DNA from: Galliscardovia ingluviei | Lineage (GTDB): Bacteria; Actinomycetota; Actinomycetes; Actinomycetales; Bifidobacteriaceae | Reading direction: 5' to 3' | NCBI RefSeq assembly: GCF_014635685.1 | Contig: NZ_BMDH01000001.1 | Coordinates: 496,001-560,000 of the forward strand | Length of the DNA: 64,000 bases | Shown here: one piece after another, positions 9,958 through 18,451 of the stretch | Position numbering within the stretch: position 1 is the stretch's first letter | Layout: each line of letters opens with the position of its first letter | Translations under genes and position numbers: made by a program | The notes under the pieces: generated by a model | Told to the model about the DNA's origin: nothing | Databases searched by the model: none | What the model saw: only the letters and a program-made list of their open reading frames with translations

Positions 9958-11151
9958 ATGTCTCAAGGAGTAAATATTGTGCTTGCCGGCGGCGGTACTG
10001 CTGGTCATGTCAATCCGTTGCTTGCGATTGCGAAAGCAATCAGTGAGCAGGAGCCAACTGCATCAATCAATGTGATTGGAACAGCAGTAGGACTAGAACA
10101 TACACTTGTTCCGCAGGCAGGATATCCGCTACAAACAATTGAGAAAGTTCCATTTCCACGTAGCATTACTCCGCAAACATTTGTATTTCCATTCAAGCTC
10201 GCTCGGCAGATCAAACGAGTAAAGCAAATTATAATCGCTTCACATGCCGATGTAGTTGTGGGCGTAGGCGGCTATGCTTCTGCGCCAGCCTATATTGCCG
10301 CACATCAGCTGGGTATCCCGCTGGTGATTCATGAGCAAAATGCCCGAGCTGGTATGGCCAATAAACTTGGTGCACGATGGGCACAGTTCGTAGGTACAGT
10401 ATATGAGCACACCGGTTTGCAGAGCGCTCGCGGTGCAACAGTATGCCGAGTAGGTTTACCTCTTCGTCCTGCTATTGCAGATATTGCTCAACGTATGCAG
10501 AATAATAAGTTTGCAACACGTGTTCAAGCAGCTATGGAGCTTGGCGTTGATCCTTATCGTCCTATTGTATTAGTAACTGGCGGATCATTGGGGGCTCAAA
10601 GCTTGAATACTGCAGTAGCTAATACTGCGCAAGAGATTTTACGCACCGCTCAGGTTATTCATTTAACTGGAAGGTCTAAAGATCAACAGGTTAAAACCCT
10701 GGTTGAAGCTTCTGCGGGTACTGATGTTATTGCTGGTGTTGGCAGCGAATTCGCCAATCAGGGAGACTATCATATCGCACCTTATTTAGAGCGAATTGAT
10801 TTAGCTTTTGCGTGTGCTGATTTGGTGATTTGTAGGGCTGGTGCCGGTACTTGTGCTGAATTAGCAGCACTTGGCGTTCCAGCAGTATACGTGCCATTAC
10901 CTATTGGCAATGGTGAACAACGTTTTAATGCTGCTGGTGTTGTGGACGCTGGTGGCGGTATTATGGTTGCTGACCGAGATTTCACTAGCGAATGGGTATC
11001 GCATACTATTCCGGCTTTATTAGCAGATTCACAACGTTTGCAATTTATGGCACAGCATGCTTTTGAACATGGTATTCGTGATGCGGCACAGTCTATGGCT
11101 GAACATATTGTTCGCGTGGCCAAAGATTATCAACATACACATAATGCGTGA
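9958..11151 (+). CDS. murG: UDP-GlcNAc:lipid I GlcNAc-transferase MurG
   Basis: MurG makes lipid II at the inner membrane face. I chose the ATG at 9958 ([17 protein letters not shown]), which places the glycine-rich loop about 9 residues from the start as in relatives. The frame is open back to 9874 inside ftsW. A GTG at 9979 with AAGGAG before it would cut into the first strand, so I reject it. Motifs are [37 protein letters not shown], and the donor-binding [23 protein letters not shown] with NGEQRFNA. Length is 397 residues. Confidence 0.93.
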   Translation: MSQGVNIVLAGGGTAGHVNPLLAIAKAISEQEPTASINVIGTAVGLEHTLVPQAGYPLQTIEKVPFPRSITPQTFVFPFKLARQIKRVKQIIIASHADVVVGVGGYASAPAYIAAHQLGIPLVIHEQNARAGMANKLGARWAQFVGTVYEHTGLQSARGATVCRVGLPLRPAIADIAQRMQNNKFATRVQAAMELGVDPYRPIVLVTGGSLGAQSLNTAVANTAQEILRTAQVIHLTGRSKDQQVKTLVEASAGTDVIAGVGSEFANQGDYHIAPYLERIDLAFACADLVICRAGAGTCAELAALGVPAVYVPLPIGNGEQRFNAAGVVDAGGGIMVADRDFTSEWVSHTIPALLADSQRLQFMAQHAFEHGIRDAAQSMAEHIVRVAKDYQHTHNA

Positions 11152-11199
11152 TGTAATACACCTCAGTAAGTAATGCATTGTGGTAGTAAGGATAACGAT

Positions 11200-12738
11200 A
11201 TGACAGATATTATTTTGGATCCAACAGCAGTACCAACAGACTGGAATACAACGAAACTTGATGGCTTGGGAACAGTGCATTTTATCGGTATTGGTGGAGC
11301 CGGAATGAGTGTACTGGCTGAGATTTTGCATGGCATGGGCGTTGATGTGCAAGGTTCTGATCGTGAACGTAGTGCAAAAACTGATCGTTTAGAGCAGCTT
11401 GGTATTCGCGTATTTATTGGACAGCAGGCCGAACATGTTGCCCATGCTCATATTGTGGTTTGGTCGAGCGCAATTAAAGCGGATAATCCTGAAATTATTG
11501 CAGCTGCGCAGCAGGGTAGTGTACTTTGGCATCGTTCAGATGTGCTGGCTTGGCTGATGAGAGCGCGTGATACGGTTACTGTGGCTGGCGCTCATGGGAA
11601 AACGACAACGAGCGCCATGATTGCAACTATTATTACTCATGCGGGTCAAGGAGCGCTTGCTGATCCTTCGTATGCGATTGGTGGGTCTTTGCAATCAGCT
11701 CATGGTCATACTGATGGTGGTCACGCTGGCAAAGGGTCAGTATTTGTTGCGGAAGCTGATGAATCGGATGGCAGCTTTGTGAAATACCGCCCACAGGTTG
11801 CAGTGATCACAAACATTGAGGCAGAACATTTAGATCACTATGGTGATGAGGCTCATTATATTGAGGCATTTGTCGCGCATGCACAACACGCTCAGCGAGC
11901 AATAGTGCTCTGTGGAGATGACGCTAATTCGTGGAGGCTTTTACAAAGCCTATCAGATGATGAAGCTGCGCATACCGTTATTGTTACAACTGAGGATGCT
12001 CAAGTTTTTGCTACTCACCATGAGCGCGAATTGCGAGGAGCTCATATAGTGAGTATTGAACAAGAACGTGAACGTACTGTTGAGCAAGCAGCAAGTGGCA
12101 TTGTTGAATCATGCCTTGTCCACCTACCACAGTTTGTAGCTGGAGATCAAGAGCGTAGCGTTACTTTACAATTACGTGTTCCTGGTGTACATAATGCACG
12201 TAATGCGGCACAAGCTGTCGTTGCAAGTGTGCTAGTGGGAGTATCTGCTCAAGCTGCAGCACAAGCATTAACAGAATTTTATGGGGCTGCTCGACGTTTT
12301 GAAATCCGCGGAGTAGTTGATGGCATTACTGTGGTTGATGATTACTCACATCATCCAACAGAGATTGCAGCATTGCTTCACGCGGCTCGTAGAAGATTCC
12401 CAGATGCCAATATTCGAGTATTATTCCAACCTCATTTGTATTCTCGTGCCAAGTTTTTTGCGCAAAATTTCGCGTCGGCATTAGCGCTCGCGGATGATGT
12501 TATTGTTACTGGTATTTTTGCAGCTCGTGAGCAAGCTAGTGATTATCCTGGCATTAGTGCTGCAACTATTGTCAAGTATGCTAGTACTGGGCAGCATATT
12601 GAGGCCGGAAGTGATATGCATGAGGATGCAGTACGATTGGCTGGTCGTGCGCAATCGGGAGATGTGCTGATTACGGTAGGTGCTGGCGATATTACGAATA
12701 TGGCATCAGTAATGCTTACTGCGTTGCAACAGCGGTAA
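11200..12738 (+). CDS. murC: UDP-MurNAc--L-Ala ligase MurC
   Basis: MurC starts the stem peptide by joining L-alanine to UDP-MurNAc. The ATG at 11200 has AAGGA seven bases upstream and yields 512 residues (MTDIILDP); an ATG nine codons earlier has no such site. Motifs are FIGIGGAGMSVLAEIL at the N-terminus, the ATP loop AGAHGKTTTSAM, EADESDGSF, TNIEAEHLDHYGD, and VDDYSHHPTEI in the C-terminal domain. It follows murG by 48 bp and precedes ftsQ by 21 bp in the same operon. Confidence 0.95.
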   Translation: MTDIILDPTAVPTDWNTTKLDGLGTVHFIGIGGAGMSVLAEILHGMGVDVQGSDRERSAKTDRLEQLGIRVFIGQQAEHVAHAHIVVWSSAIKADNPEIIAAAQQGSVLWHRSDVLAWLMRARDTVTVAGAHGKTTTSAMIATIITHAGQGALADPSYAIGGSLQSAHGHTDGGHAGKGSVFVAEADESDGSFVKYRPQVAVITNIEAEHLDHYGDEAHYIEAFVAHAQHAQRAIVLCGDDANSWRLLQSLSDDEAAHTVIVTTEDAQVFATHHERELRGAHIVSIEQERERTVEQAASGIVESCLVHLPQFVAGDQERSVTLQLRVPGVHNARNAAQAVVASVLVGVSAQAAAQALTEFYGAARRFEIRGVVDGITVVDDYSHHPTEIAALLHAARRRFPDANIRVLFQPHLYSRAKFFAQNFASALALADDVIVTGIFAAREQASDYPGISAATIVKYASTGQHIEAGSDMHEDAVRLAGRAQSGDVLITVGAGDITNMASVMLTALQQR

Positions 12739-12759
12739 TAACGCGGTGTAGGAGTTGTT

Positions 12760-13761
12760 ATGGCGGGTCGTACTATACGTTCATCTTCACATCGTGATCA
12801 GCATTTGTCACAAACTAAAGAACAAGATCAGACCTCTGATGTGCGTGATATTTCCGCGGAGCGAGTTGGTCGTGTTGTTGCGTCAGAAGCTAGGGAGAGT
12901 GCTAGCAAACCTGGCGAATTTGTTGATGCGCGTAGTATGGCTTCAGGTAGGAGTGTGGGCTCACAAATTGATGAGTCTACATTCGGTAATAATGGATTTT
13001 TAGCTAGGTCTAAGGTAATTCATTTTCCTCAGCGTGAACGTGAGCGTATTCACACCAAACATAGAGTCCTCACTATTCGTATAGTAAGTACAGTGCTTGC
13101 TATTGCAACAGTATGCGCTCTAGTTTGGGGATTGTTATTCTCACCGCTACTAGTGCTCGATAGTACTCAAATTCATATCGGAGGGACAAATACTTGGGTT
13201 TCTGATGCTCGAGTAAAAGCACTGGTAACTGATCAGGCAGGCAAGTCATTATTGCTTATTCAAAGTGGCAAGCTTGAAGAGCAAATTCGTGCATTGCCTG
13301 GAGTTACACAAGCTGAAGTTACTAAAAACTATCCGCATGGGCTAACAGTACATGTGCAGGCGCAAGTTCCTGCTGCAATATTGAAGGCTGATAGCACTAT
13401 GGTTGCAGTTGATAATAAGGGTCGTATCCTCAACGATGTGCATACTGCAGTTGACGGTATCCCAGTTATTGAAGTTTCACAAATTGAATCAGCACTTAAG
13501 CAGACTTCGGTCAATCAAGCTGTACAAATTTTAGGTTCACTTGATGAAAATACGCGAAAGCGGATTAGTACTGTGGAAGCAAAAACACGTGATTCGATTA
13601 CTACAAAGCTTGATGATAATGCGTTGACTATTATTTGGGGAGATGCAAGTAAATTAAAACTTAAGATGGCTATTGTTACTACATTGCTGTCTCAGCCTGA
13701 TACTCTTGCGGGAGCAACGACTATCGATGTCTCTGCCCCCGACCGACCAATTATTAAGTAG
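12760..13761 (+). CDS. ftsQ: Cell division protein FtsQ (POTRA domain)
   Basis: A 333-residue bitopic protein with a polar cytoplasmic segment (1-110), a single span (about 111-132, RIVSTVLAIATVCALVWGLL), and an extracytoplasmic POTRA-like domain. The POTRA-like part runs LDSTQIHIGGTNTW ... GVTQAEVTKNYPHGLTVHV, followed by the FtsQ/DivIB region. FtsQ holds the FtsBL complex at the septum. GTAGGAG lies just upstream of the ATG. It is the last gene of the cluster: the next gene, dtd, is convergent and only 20 bp away. ftsZ, which follows ftsQ in many bacteria, is not here. Confidence 0.9.
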   Translation: MAGRTIRSSSHRDQHLSQTKEQDQTSDVRDISAERVGRVVASEARESASKPGEFVDARSMASGRSVGSQIDESTFGNNGFLARSKVIHFPQRERERIHTKHRVLTIRIVSTVLAIATVCALVWGLLFSPLLVLDSTQIHIGGTNTWVSDARVKALVTDQAGKSLLLIQSGKLEEQIRALPGVTQAEVTKNYPHGLTVHVQAQVPAAILKADSTMVAVDNKGRILNDVHTAVDGIPVIEVSQIESALKQTSVNQAVQILGSLDENTRKRISTVEAKTRDSITTKLDDNALTIIWGDASKLKLKMAIVTTLLSQPDTLAGATTIDVSAPDRPIIK

Positions 13762-13781
13762 CATTGTAGTGACAGTGGATG

Positions 13782-14243
13782 CTAGATTCCAAGTTCTTGT
13801 GTATCAAAAATAATCGTATAAGGGCCGTCGTTTATGAGATTAACGCTCATATGAGCGCCAAAGAATCCTTCATGGACAGTTGCGCCTTCTTGTTCTAATA
13901 GAGTATTGAATTGATGCCATAATTGTTCAGCATGTTCAGGCGTTCCTGCTGCAGTATGATCAGGACGATTGCCATGCTTGGTATGCGCAAATAAGGTGAA
14001 TTGTGGGATAGATAGTATTTGCCCTCTAAGGTCAAGCACAGAGTTATCTTGTGGGTTACGATCGCTTGGGAAAACACGTAGGTGAGTGATTTTGTGTGCC
14101 AACCATCGAGCTTGTTGTTCAGTATCGCTGTCTTGAATGCCAACAAGTAGTAGCAGACCTTGTGTAATACTGCGAGTGGTTTGTTCCTGTGTATCAAGGT
14201 TGGTAACACTTGCTTGGCTAACTCGTTGAAGAATAATACGCAT
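13782..14243 (-). CDS. dtd: D-aminoacyl-tRNA deacylase
   Basis: DTD removes D-amino acids (and glycine) from mischarged tRNAs in the cytoplasm. The 153-residue protein has the typical N-terminus MRIILQRVSQASV and the two active-site motifs: IPQFTLFA, where most members have SQFTLYA, and NDGPYTIIFDT near the end, the NxGPxT motif. The Ser-to-Pro change in the first motif is unusual but the Gln is kept. The gene is convergent with ftsQ. A putative terminator for the upstream transporter lies between the two minus-strand genes, so dtd may have its own promoter. Confidence 0.93.
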   Translation of the reverse strand: MRIILQRVSQASVTNLDTQEQTTRSITQGLLLLVGIQDSDTEQQARWLAHKITHLRVFPSDRNPQDNSVLDLRGQILSIPQFTLFAHTKHGNRPDHTAAGTPEHAEQLWHQFNTLLEQEGATVHEGFFGAHMSVNLINDGPYTIIFDTQELGI

Positions 14244-14275
14244 AGCATCAGATAGTAACAGTAGTTATAGTAAAA

Positions 14276-14313
14276 CCCTGACTAAGTGGCAGGAGTGTAG
14301 CCATAAGTCAGGG
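14276..14313 (-). terminator. Rho-independent terminator after the sugar symporter
   Basis: CCCTGACT pairs with AGTCAGGG (8 bp), and TGGC pairs with GCCA inside the loop. Read on the minus strand the stem is followed by TTTTACT. It lies 124 bp beyond the stop codon of the minus-strand transporter and before dtd. Confidence 0.6.
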
Positions 14314-14436
14314 TCAAAGTGCCTCGCTCTTAAAGTAGCATGGAGGGCGAGTTTTGGCAATAGGAAAATAGAAAATTGTATATTAATGAGAAAAGCTAGC
14401 CAAAAGTAGGCTGGCTTAAATGACTAATTGATATGT

Positions 14437-15804
14437 TTATTTGCGTGCATGTGCTGTAAGCTCTTCTTCAATTTCTTCGAGAGAATGTCCCTTTGTTTCT
14501 GGAACAAAGCGGATTACGAATGGTATAGAAAGTAGAGCAAACACAGCAAAAATAGCAAATGGTCCACCTACATTATTGTGGAATGCGGCAAGGAGCATCA
14601 AGAAGAATTGTGAAACAATGAAGTTGCCAATCCAATTTGCTGCTGAACCGATAGACGTGCCAATGCCGCGGACAGAAAGTGGGAAGATTTCACCAATCAT
14701 TACCCAAGCAAGAGGTCCCCATGAAACTGCGAAGCCCAGAATATAAATACCAATAAGCACCATAGTTGGGATAGCAGCGTGTGATACATCGCCGAAGAAA
14801 TTGATTGCAGCAAGTACAAACAGTGACACCGCCATCACTACCGAACCAAAGATTAGTACGGTTTTGCGAGCAAAGCGATCCATATAGATTGTGGCGATAA
14901 TAGTAGAAGCAAAATTAACAATACCAATACCAACAGAAACCCAAATAGCCTGATCCTCGGGGAATCCGAAGCCTTTAATAAACACTTGGGGCAGGAAGTA
15001 GATAACTGAATTAATACCGACAAGTTGCTGGAAAAGCATAATGCCAATTGCTGCAATAATTGCAGGGCGAGCAACGGTGAAGAGCTCTGTAGCGCTACCA
15101 GTATGAGACTCTTCAGACGCAACTCGAGTGATATCGTTGAGTTCTTGTGAGGCAGCTGCATCGTCTTTTTGAATGGCCAAGAGTACTTGATATGCCTCTT
15201 CAGTGTGTCCAAGCTTAGCGAGATAGCGAGGAGATTCTGGAAGAAGGATACCGCCAATAAGCAGCAGAGCTGAAGGAATTAAAGCCGATGCAAGCATCCA
15301 GCGCCAATCTCTAAATCCGAGCAAATTATGATTGAGGAATGCAAGATTAGAGACATATGCCAGCAGGATACCAAAAGTAACCATAAGCTGGAATAGCGTC
15401 GATAGGGAACCGCGTCGCTCTTTAGGTGCAAGTTCTGCAAGATAAGCTGGAGTGAGTGCAGATGCAGCACCTACAGCTAGGCCTAAGAGGATACGAGCCA
15501 GCACCATTGGCAAAAATCCAATAGCTGTTGCCGACAAACCTGATCCCAAGAGGAAAAGTATTGCAGAGACTATAAGTAGCTTTCTACGACCATACTTATC
15601 AGAAAGTCCGCCGATAACAAGCGCGCCAATCATTGAGCCAATCAGCACGGACGAGGTGATAAATCCTGTTTGTGCAGCTCCTAGATGGAAGTCCTTCTCA
15701 ATAAGAGGTGAGGCGCCAGAAATAATACCGGTATCGAAACCGAATAGCATACCGCCCAAGGCTCCGAACACAAAAATGAACGTGGTGTTGAGACGATGTT
15801 TCAT
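14437..15804 (-). CDS. Sugar:H+ symporter, MFS sugar porter family
   Basis: A 455-residue, 12-span transporter. Sugar-porter signatures are GFDTGIISGASPLI in span 1, GGLSDKYGRRKLL after span 2, PESPRYLAKLG in the central loop, QQLVGINSVIYFLP in span 7, and PETKGHSLEEIEEEL at the C-terminus. This is the XylE/GalP/AraE type; the sugar cannot be told from sequence. The start is the internal ATG at 15804, directly behind a perfect AAGGAGG. The reading frame runs 12 codons further but without a ribosome site. It is monocistronic, with its own promoter and terminator. No sugar-catabolic gene is adjacent. Confidence 0.9.
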   Translation of the reverse strand: MKHRLNTTFIFVFGALGGMLFGFDTGIISGASPLIEKDFHLGAAQTGFITSSVLIGSMIGALVIGGLSDKYGRRKLLIVSAILFLLGSGLSATAIGFLPMVLARILLGLAVGAASALTPAYLAELAPKERRGSLSTLFQLMVTFGILLAYVSNLAFLNHNLLGFRDWRWMLASALIPSALLLIGGILLPESPRYLAKLGHTEEAYQVLLAIQKDDAAASQELNDITRVASEESHTGSATELFTVARPAIIAAIGIMLFQQLVGINSVIYFLPQVFIKGFGFPEDQAIWVSVGIGIVNFASTIIATIYMDRFARKTVLIFGSVVMAVSLFVLAAINFFGDVSHAAIPTMVLIGIYILGFAVSWGPLAWVMIGEIFPLSVRGIGTSIGSAANWIGNFIVSQFFLMLLAAFHNNVGGPFAIFAVFALLSIPFVIRFVPETKGHSLEEIEEELTAHARK

Positions 15805-16149
15805 CGTTGCCTCCTTATAAAAATCCACATAAGAACCCAAGGGTATCAGGGGCTAAGCACGAAATATAACCGTGACACACATACTATATATGTCAGAAAT
15901 ATCACGTACCAAGCGCGTGCATGGCGGTAGCAGATTCGGGTTCTACTCTTGCTCTCTGGATGGTAAGTTCTCGCTATTTGAGGTTGTAATTACCAATGTC
16001 GTCTATAAGTGCATTACTGCAAGACACGGCTCTATGGCAGACGTAAAGCAATGCAATACTGTGTGCCACATGCTGTGGAGTAGGGTATCAACTTCGATTG
16101 TAGTAGTAATATTACTGGGTTTTGGTAGAAACACGCAATGAGTAGTTAG
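15805..16149. other. 345-bp intergenic region upstream of the sugar symporter
   Basis: It holds the symporter's Shine-Dalgarno (15810-15816) and a candidate promoter at 15883-15912. The remainder (about 15913-16149) shows no gene. An 89-codon plus-strand frame here lacks a ribosome site and any recognisable feature. Confidence 0.5.
15883..15912 (-). promoter_or_regulatory. Candidate promoter of the sugar symporter
   Basis: On the minus strand, TTGGTA and TATAGT are separated by 18 bases, about 80 bases before the start codon. This resembles a housekeeping sigma promoter (4/6 and 5/6 to consensus). No clear operator is seen next to it. Confidence 0.4.
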
Positions 16150-16758
16150 CTAGTCAATATCTTCTCCGGCTAGGGCGCGAGCTTTGAGTGATTCACTGGT
16201 TGCGGCTTCCCAAACCTCTTTGGCGGCTGAGTAGTTGAGTGCAGTAATACACAGTCCAACAATGATATCTGGCCAGCCAGAAAGGGTGTAATACGTGACA
16301 ATACCCATGATAATGATGGCTGCATTTGCGGCGATATCATTGCGCGCGGCAAGGAATGCTGCAATACTTAATGAACCACCCTCATTGCGGCAGCGTGCCA
16401 GAAGTAGTACGCACACTGTATTGATAACAATAGCTCCACCGGCAGTAATCATTAAACGTAATGGATCTGGGGCGGTGGGGTGTGAAAACTTGATAATAGC
16501 TTGCACGAGGGCTGCTATTGCTGGAAGCAGTATAATACCTGACATGATTTTGCCAATAATAGCTCGTGTGCGTAGTGAAAAACCGAGAGCAATGGCTATG
16601 AGCGTATTGACGGCAAAATCCTCGAAAAAATCTACGCTATCGGCAAATAGGCTAACAGAACCTATCGTTAGCGCAACAATGCCTTCAAGAATAAAATACG
16701 AAAAATTTAATATTGCTACCCAAATAACTGTGGTGCGAAGTAATTGTTCTTGCTGCAT
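16150..16758 (-). CDS. Cation diffusion facilitator family membrane protein
   Basis: A 202-residue protein with about five to six membrane spans and features of the CDF (ZitB/CzcD) family. In span 2, SLFADSVDFFEDF carries the paired acidic residues of the metal site. In span 5, AARNDIAANAAIIIMG matches the usual H/N-x-x-x-D position. It lacks the histidine-rich loop and the C-terminal cytoplasmic domain, so it is shorter than most CDF exporters (about 290-310). The shorter form is known in several actinobacteria. The metal is likely Zn, Co or Mn but cannot be assigned. It has no clear ribosome site and stands alone between the symporter region and tmRNA. Confidence 0.7.
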   Translation of the reverse strand: MQQEQLLRTTVIWVAILNFSYFILEGIVALTIGSVSLFADSVDFFEDFAVNTLIAIALGFSLRTRAIIGKIMSGIILLPAIAALVQAIIKFSHPTAPDPLRLMITAGGAIVINTVCVLLLARCRNEGGSLSIAAFLAARNDIAANAAIIIMGIVTYYTLSGWPDIIVGLCITALNYSAAKEVWEAATSESLKARALAGEDID

Positions 16759-16922
16759 ATGGGTATTGTATCGGCAGGACTGATTTAAGGTAGCGTGCTT
16801 TATGTGGTGTGTACTATGGTGGGTAGTTTTTAGGAGAGGGTTGTATTGGAGTGACTGTTATTTGAGCGACTGCGAATTGAAAACACTTATCTAGATGGGT
16901 TGTAACTTCTTGAGAGGACGAC

Positions 16923-16951
16923 TTGCGAGAATATCGTATATAGTGTATTAT
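16923..16951 (+). promoter_or_regulatory. Candidate promoter of the tmRNA gene
   Basis: TTGCGA, a 17-base spacer, then TATTAT. A start about 7 bases later would give a leader of roughly 50 nt before the mature tmRNA 5' end, which RNase P would remove. The call rests on the hexamers and distance only. Confidence 0.35.
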
Positions 16952-17010
16952 AAAGTGTTCGAGCTTAGCTCGTGTGTTTATAAACACATTGGTGATTGAT
17001 AACACAATAT

Positions 17011-17406
17011 GGGGTCGATCGGTTTCGACGGTGATCTGTTCGCTGTAGGGAAGCGTGTCGAGAATGCAGGGGTCCACTCGTTAACGTGCTCCTGTAAAAA
17101 ATAAGTGCTAAATCTAACCGCACTGAGTTTGCTCTTGCTGCCTAAGCTTCGCGCTAGGATTTAACCGGCAAGATATCACTCCGTCCACTCCAACTCGTTC
17201 TCGGAAGGAATCTGGGCGTCGTTTAGAGAACTTGCTTGGTTCATTGAGTTGCTGGATGAATCAAGGACTTTAACAGTAGCTATGCCCGCTATCAGTTGTC
17301 TGCGTCATCGATAGGGGCAGACAGATAACCAAATGGTCAGCAGACTACACACGTAGAAGACTATGGGTGCGATTATCGGACCCGGGTTCAATTCCCGGCG
17401 GCTCCA
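17011..17406 (+). ncRNA. ssrA: tmRNA (SsrA)
   Basis: tmRNA rescues stalled ribosomes and tags the incomplete protein. The 5' end begins GGGGTCGA followed by GGTTTCGAC, the conserved tRNA-like D-arm region. The 3' end is the T-arm GGGTTCAATTCCC followed by the acceptor strand ending GCTCCA; CCA is not encoded. The tag frame at 17107-17145 reads AKSNRTEFALAA and then TAA, ending in the ALAA degron. As far as I recall, this is the tag type of bifidobacteria. The segment between tag and T-arm would hold the pseudoknots. A terminator follows. The 3' ends of tmRNA genes are frequent phage and island integration sites, and accessory genes do begin right after it here. Confidence 0.97.
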
Positions 17407-17411
17407 CTTCT

Positions 17412-17446
17412 AAGGGTTTCAGGCAAACGCTTGAAACCCTTTTTTC
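17412..17446 (+). terminator. Rho-independent terminator of ssrA
   Basis: AAGGGTTTCA (17412-17421) pairs with TGAAACCCTT (17432-17441) around a 10-base loop, followed by a T run. It starts six bases after the mature tmRNA end. Confidence 0.9.
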
Positions 17447-17530
17447 ATGCCGATTCAGTGAAATACGAAACTACAAGTCGATAGGCGCGTTGAACATTGT
17501 CATGCTGAGCGTTCTTATTTGATGGAATAA

Positions 17531-17860
17531 TTAATGTGTTGCTGATGCTGTAAGTTTCAATCCAATGACACAAGCAATAATCCCGATAATAAACAGTACT
17601 CTGAGTATCGAAAAGTCTTCTGCACCGGTAATCATAGCCCATAGCGCAGTAATAGAAGCTCCAATAGCAACCCATACAGCATAGCCTGTGCCAACAGGAA
17701 TTATTTTGAGGGCATAACTCAACCCCAACATTGAGCAGATGCACGCAACAAAAAACACCACAGTAGGGATAAGCCGTGTGAAATGTTCACTGTAGGACAG
17801 TGCTGTAGCCCAAACAGCTTCTAAACAACCTGAAAGAATTAAGACGATCCAAGAAAACAT
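17531..17860 (-). CDS. gdx: Guanidinium exporter Gdx (SugE-type SMR protein)
   Basis: A 109-residue four-span small multidrug resistance protein. Glu14 in ILSGCLEAVWATAL is the conserved proton/substrate site. The SugE-subgroup pattern LSYALKIIPVGTGYAVWVAIGA is present. SMR proteins work as antiparallel dimers exchanging H+ for substrate, and the Gdx subgroup exports guanidinium. This identification is supported by an upstream guanidine-II riboswitch, whose usual targets are exactly such exporters. A strong AAAGGAG lies before the ATG. The gene is a single unit, convergent with ssrA and separated from it by the tmRNA terminator. The older name is sugE. Confidence 0.9.
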   Translation of the reverse strand: MFSWIVLILSGCLEAVWATALSYSEHFTRLIPTVVFFVACICSMLGLSYALKIIPVGTGYAVWVAIGASITALWAMITGAEDFSILRVLFIIGIIACVIGLKLTASATH

Positions 17861-17865
17861 GATAC

Positions 17866-17920
17866 TCCTTTCTTTATGAGGCCGTCCTCTTTGAAAGAAG
17901 CAGATAGGTCGTCCTACCTG
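17866..17920 (-). promoter_or_regulatory. Guanidine-II (mini-ykkC) riboswitch upstream of gdx
   Basis: Read on the minus strand, hairpin 1 is CAGGTAGG-ACGA-CCTATCTG (17901-17920; 8 bp, one G-U) and hairpin 2 is GAGG-ACGG-CCTC (17878-17889; 4 bp). Two hairpins with ACGR tetraloops are the defining feature of guanidine-II RNAs. The 11-nt linker contains CTTCTTTC, which can pair over 8 bp with GAAAGGAG, the Shine-Dalgarno of gdx. The expected mechanism is that without guanidine the linker hides the ribosome site. Guanidine binding stabilises both loops and frees it. The fit of ligand, structure and gene is very good. Confidence 0.9.
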
Positions 17921-18451
17921 TACATTTTGATTTGCTTAATCTGCTATGACATAAAATTATGCGCCATGTCACAACTAGTGGAGACATTAGCAATTAATAC
18001 AGACTTTTTGACTATCGTCCGTGGCACTCTAACCCTACTATTTGGATTAAATATAAAGTATTTGTATTTTGCACTACTGCCGCCCGTGAAGGGTGCGACA
18101 GTGGTAAATGAACAAGTGTGTCCACTATCCAGTCATTATTATGGCACATAAGGTACACCTATCAAAGATGGTATTTCTTCACGCGCTATGAGGCTGTTTA
18201 ATGGCTCTTTGTGCTTATCAAATTTTCGATAGTGTTTTTATAACTGCTCTTATCGTACCGCAAGTATGCTGTAAACTGTGGTGCAAACTGCCGTAGGGAA
18301 GTGTCTGCTTAAGTTTTGCGTTTGTTTGTTGGATAACAAACTTTTTGAATACAATATGATAATTATTCTAGAGTATAGGTTACGGAAGTTTTCATTTTTT
18401 GTTCGGCAGCAAATCAGTGCGCAGCAGCGGAGTAGTAAGTTTGTTACTGAT
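17921..18451. other. Non-coding stretch between gdx and the EndoU gene
   Basis: About 530 bp without a convincing gene. It contains the upstream region of the gdx riboswitch, one degenerate CRISPR repeat (18067-18099), and a frame opening at 18278 that leads into the EndoU domain but has no ribosome site. It looks like a decayed junction. Confidence 0.5.
18067..18099 (-). repeat. Isolated degenerate CRISPR repeat
   Basis: In plus orientation the last 17 bases, CCCGTGAAGGGTGCGAC, match the array repeat at 16 of 17 positions, and the whole 33-base stretch at 22 of 33. In crRNA orientation the 5' half is kept and the 3' half is lost, as is typical of the leader-distal repeat of an array. It lies 1.67 kb beyond the last repeat of the present array. 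Such a 17-base match is very unlikely by chance in this window. Confidence 0.65.

Noticed and set aside
15872-16141. 89-codon plus-strand ORF before the cation-efflux gene
   Set aside because: No ribosome site, no recognisable composition or domain, and it overlaps the symporter promoter region.
16814-17077. 87-codon minus-strand ORF over the tmRNA 5' end
   Set aside because: It runs into the conserved tmRNA 5' domain and has no gene-like features.
18173-18184. ATTTCTTCACGC as a second pseudo-repeat next to the remnant at 18067
   Set aside because: It needs a 2-base gap and has no stem; too weak to list as a feature. Mentioned only as context.
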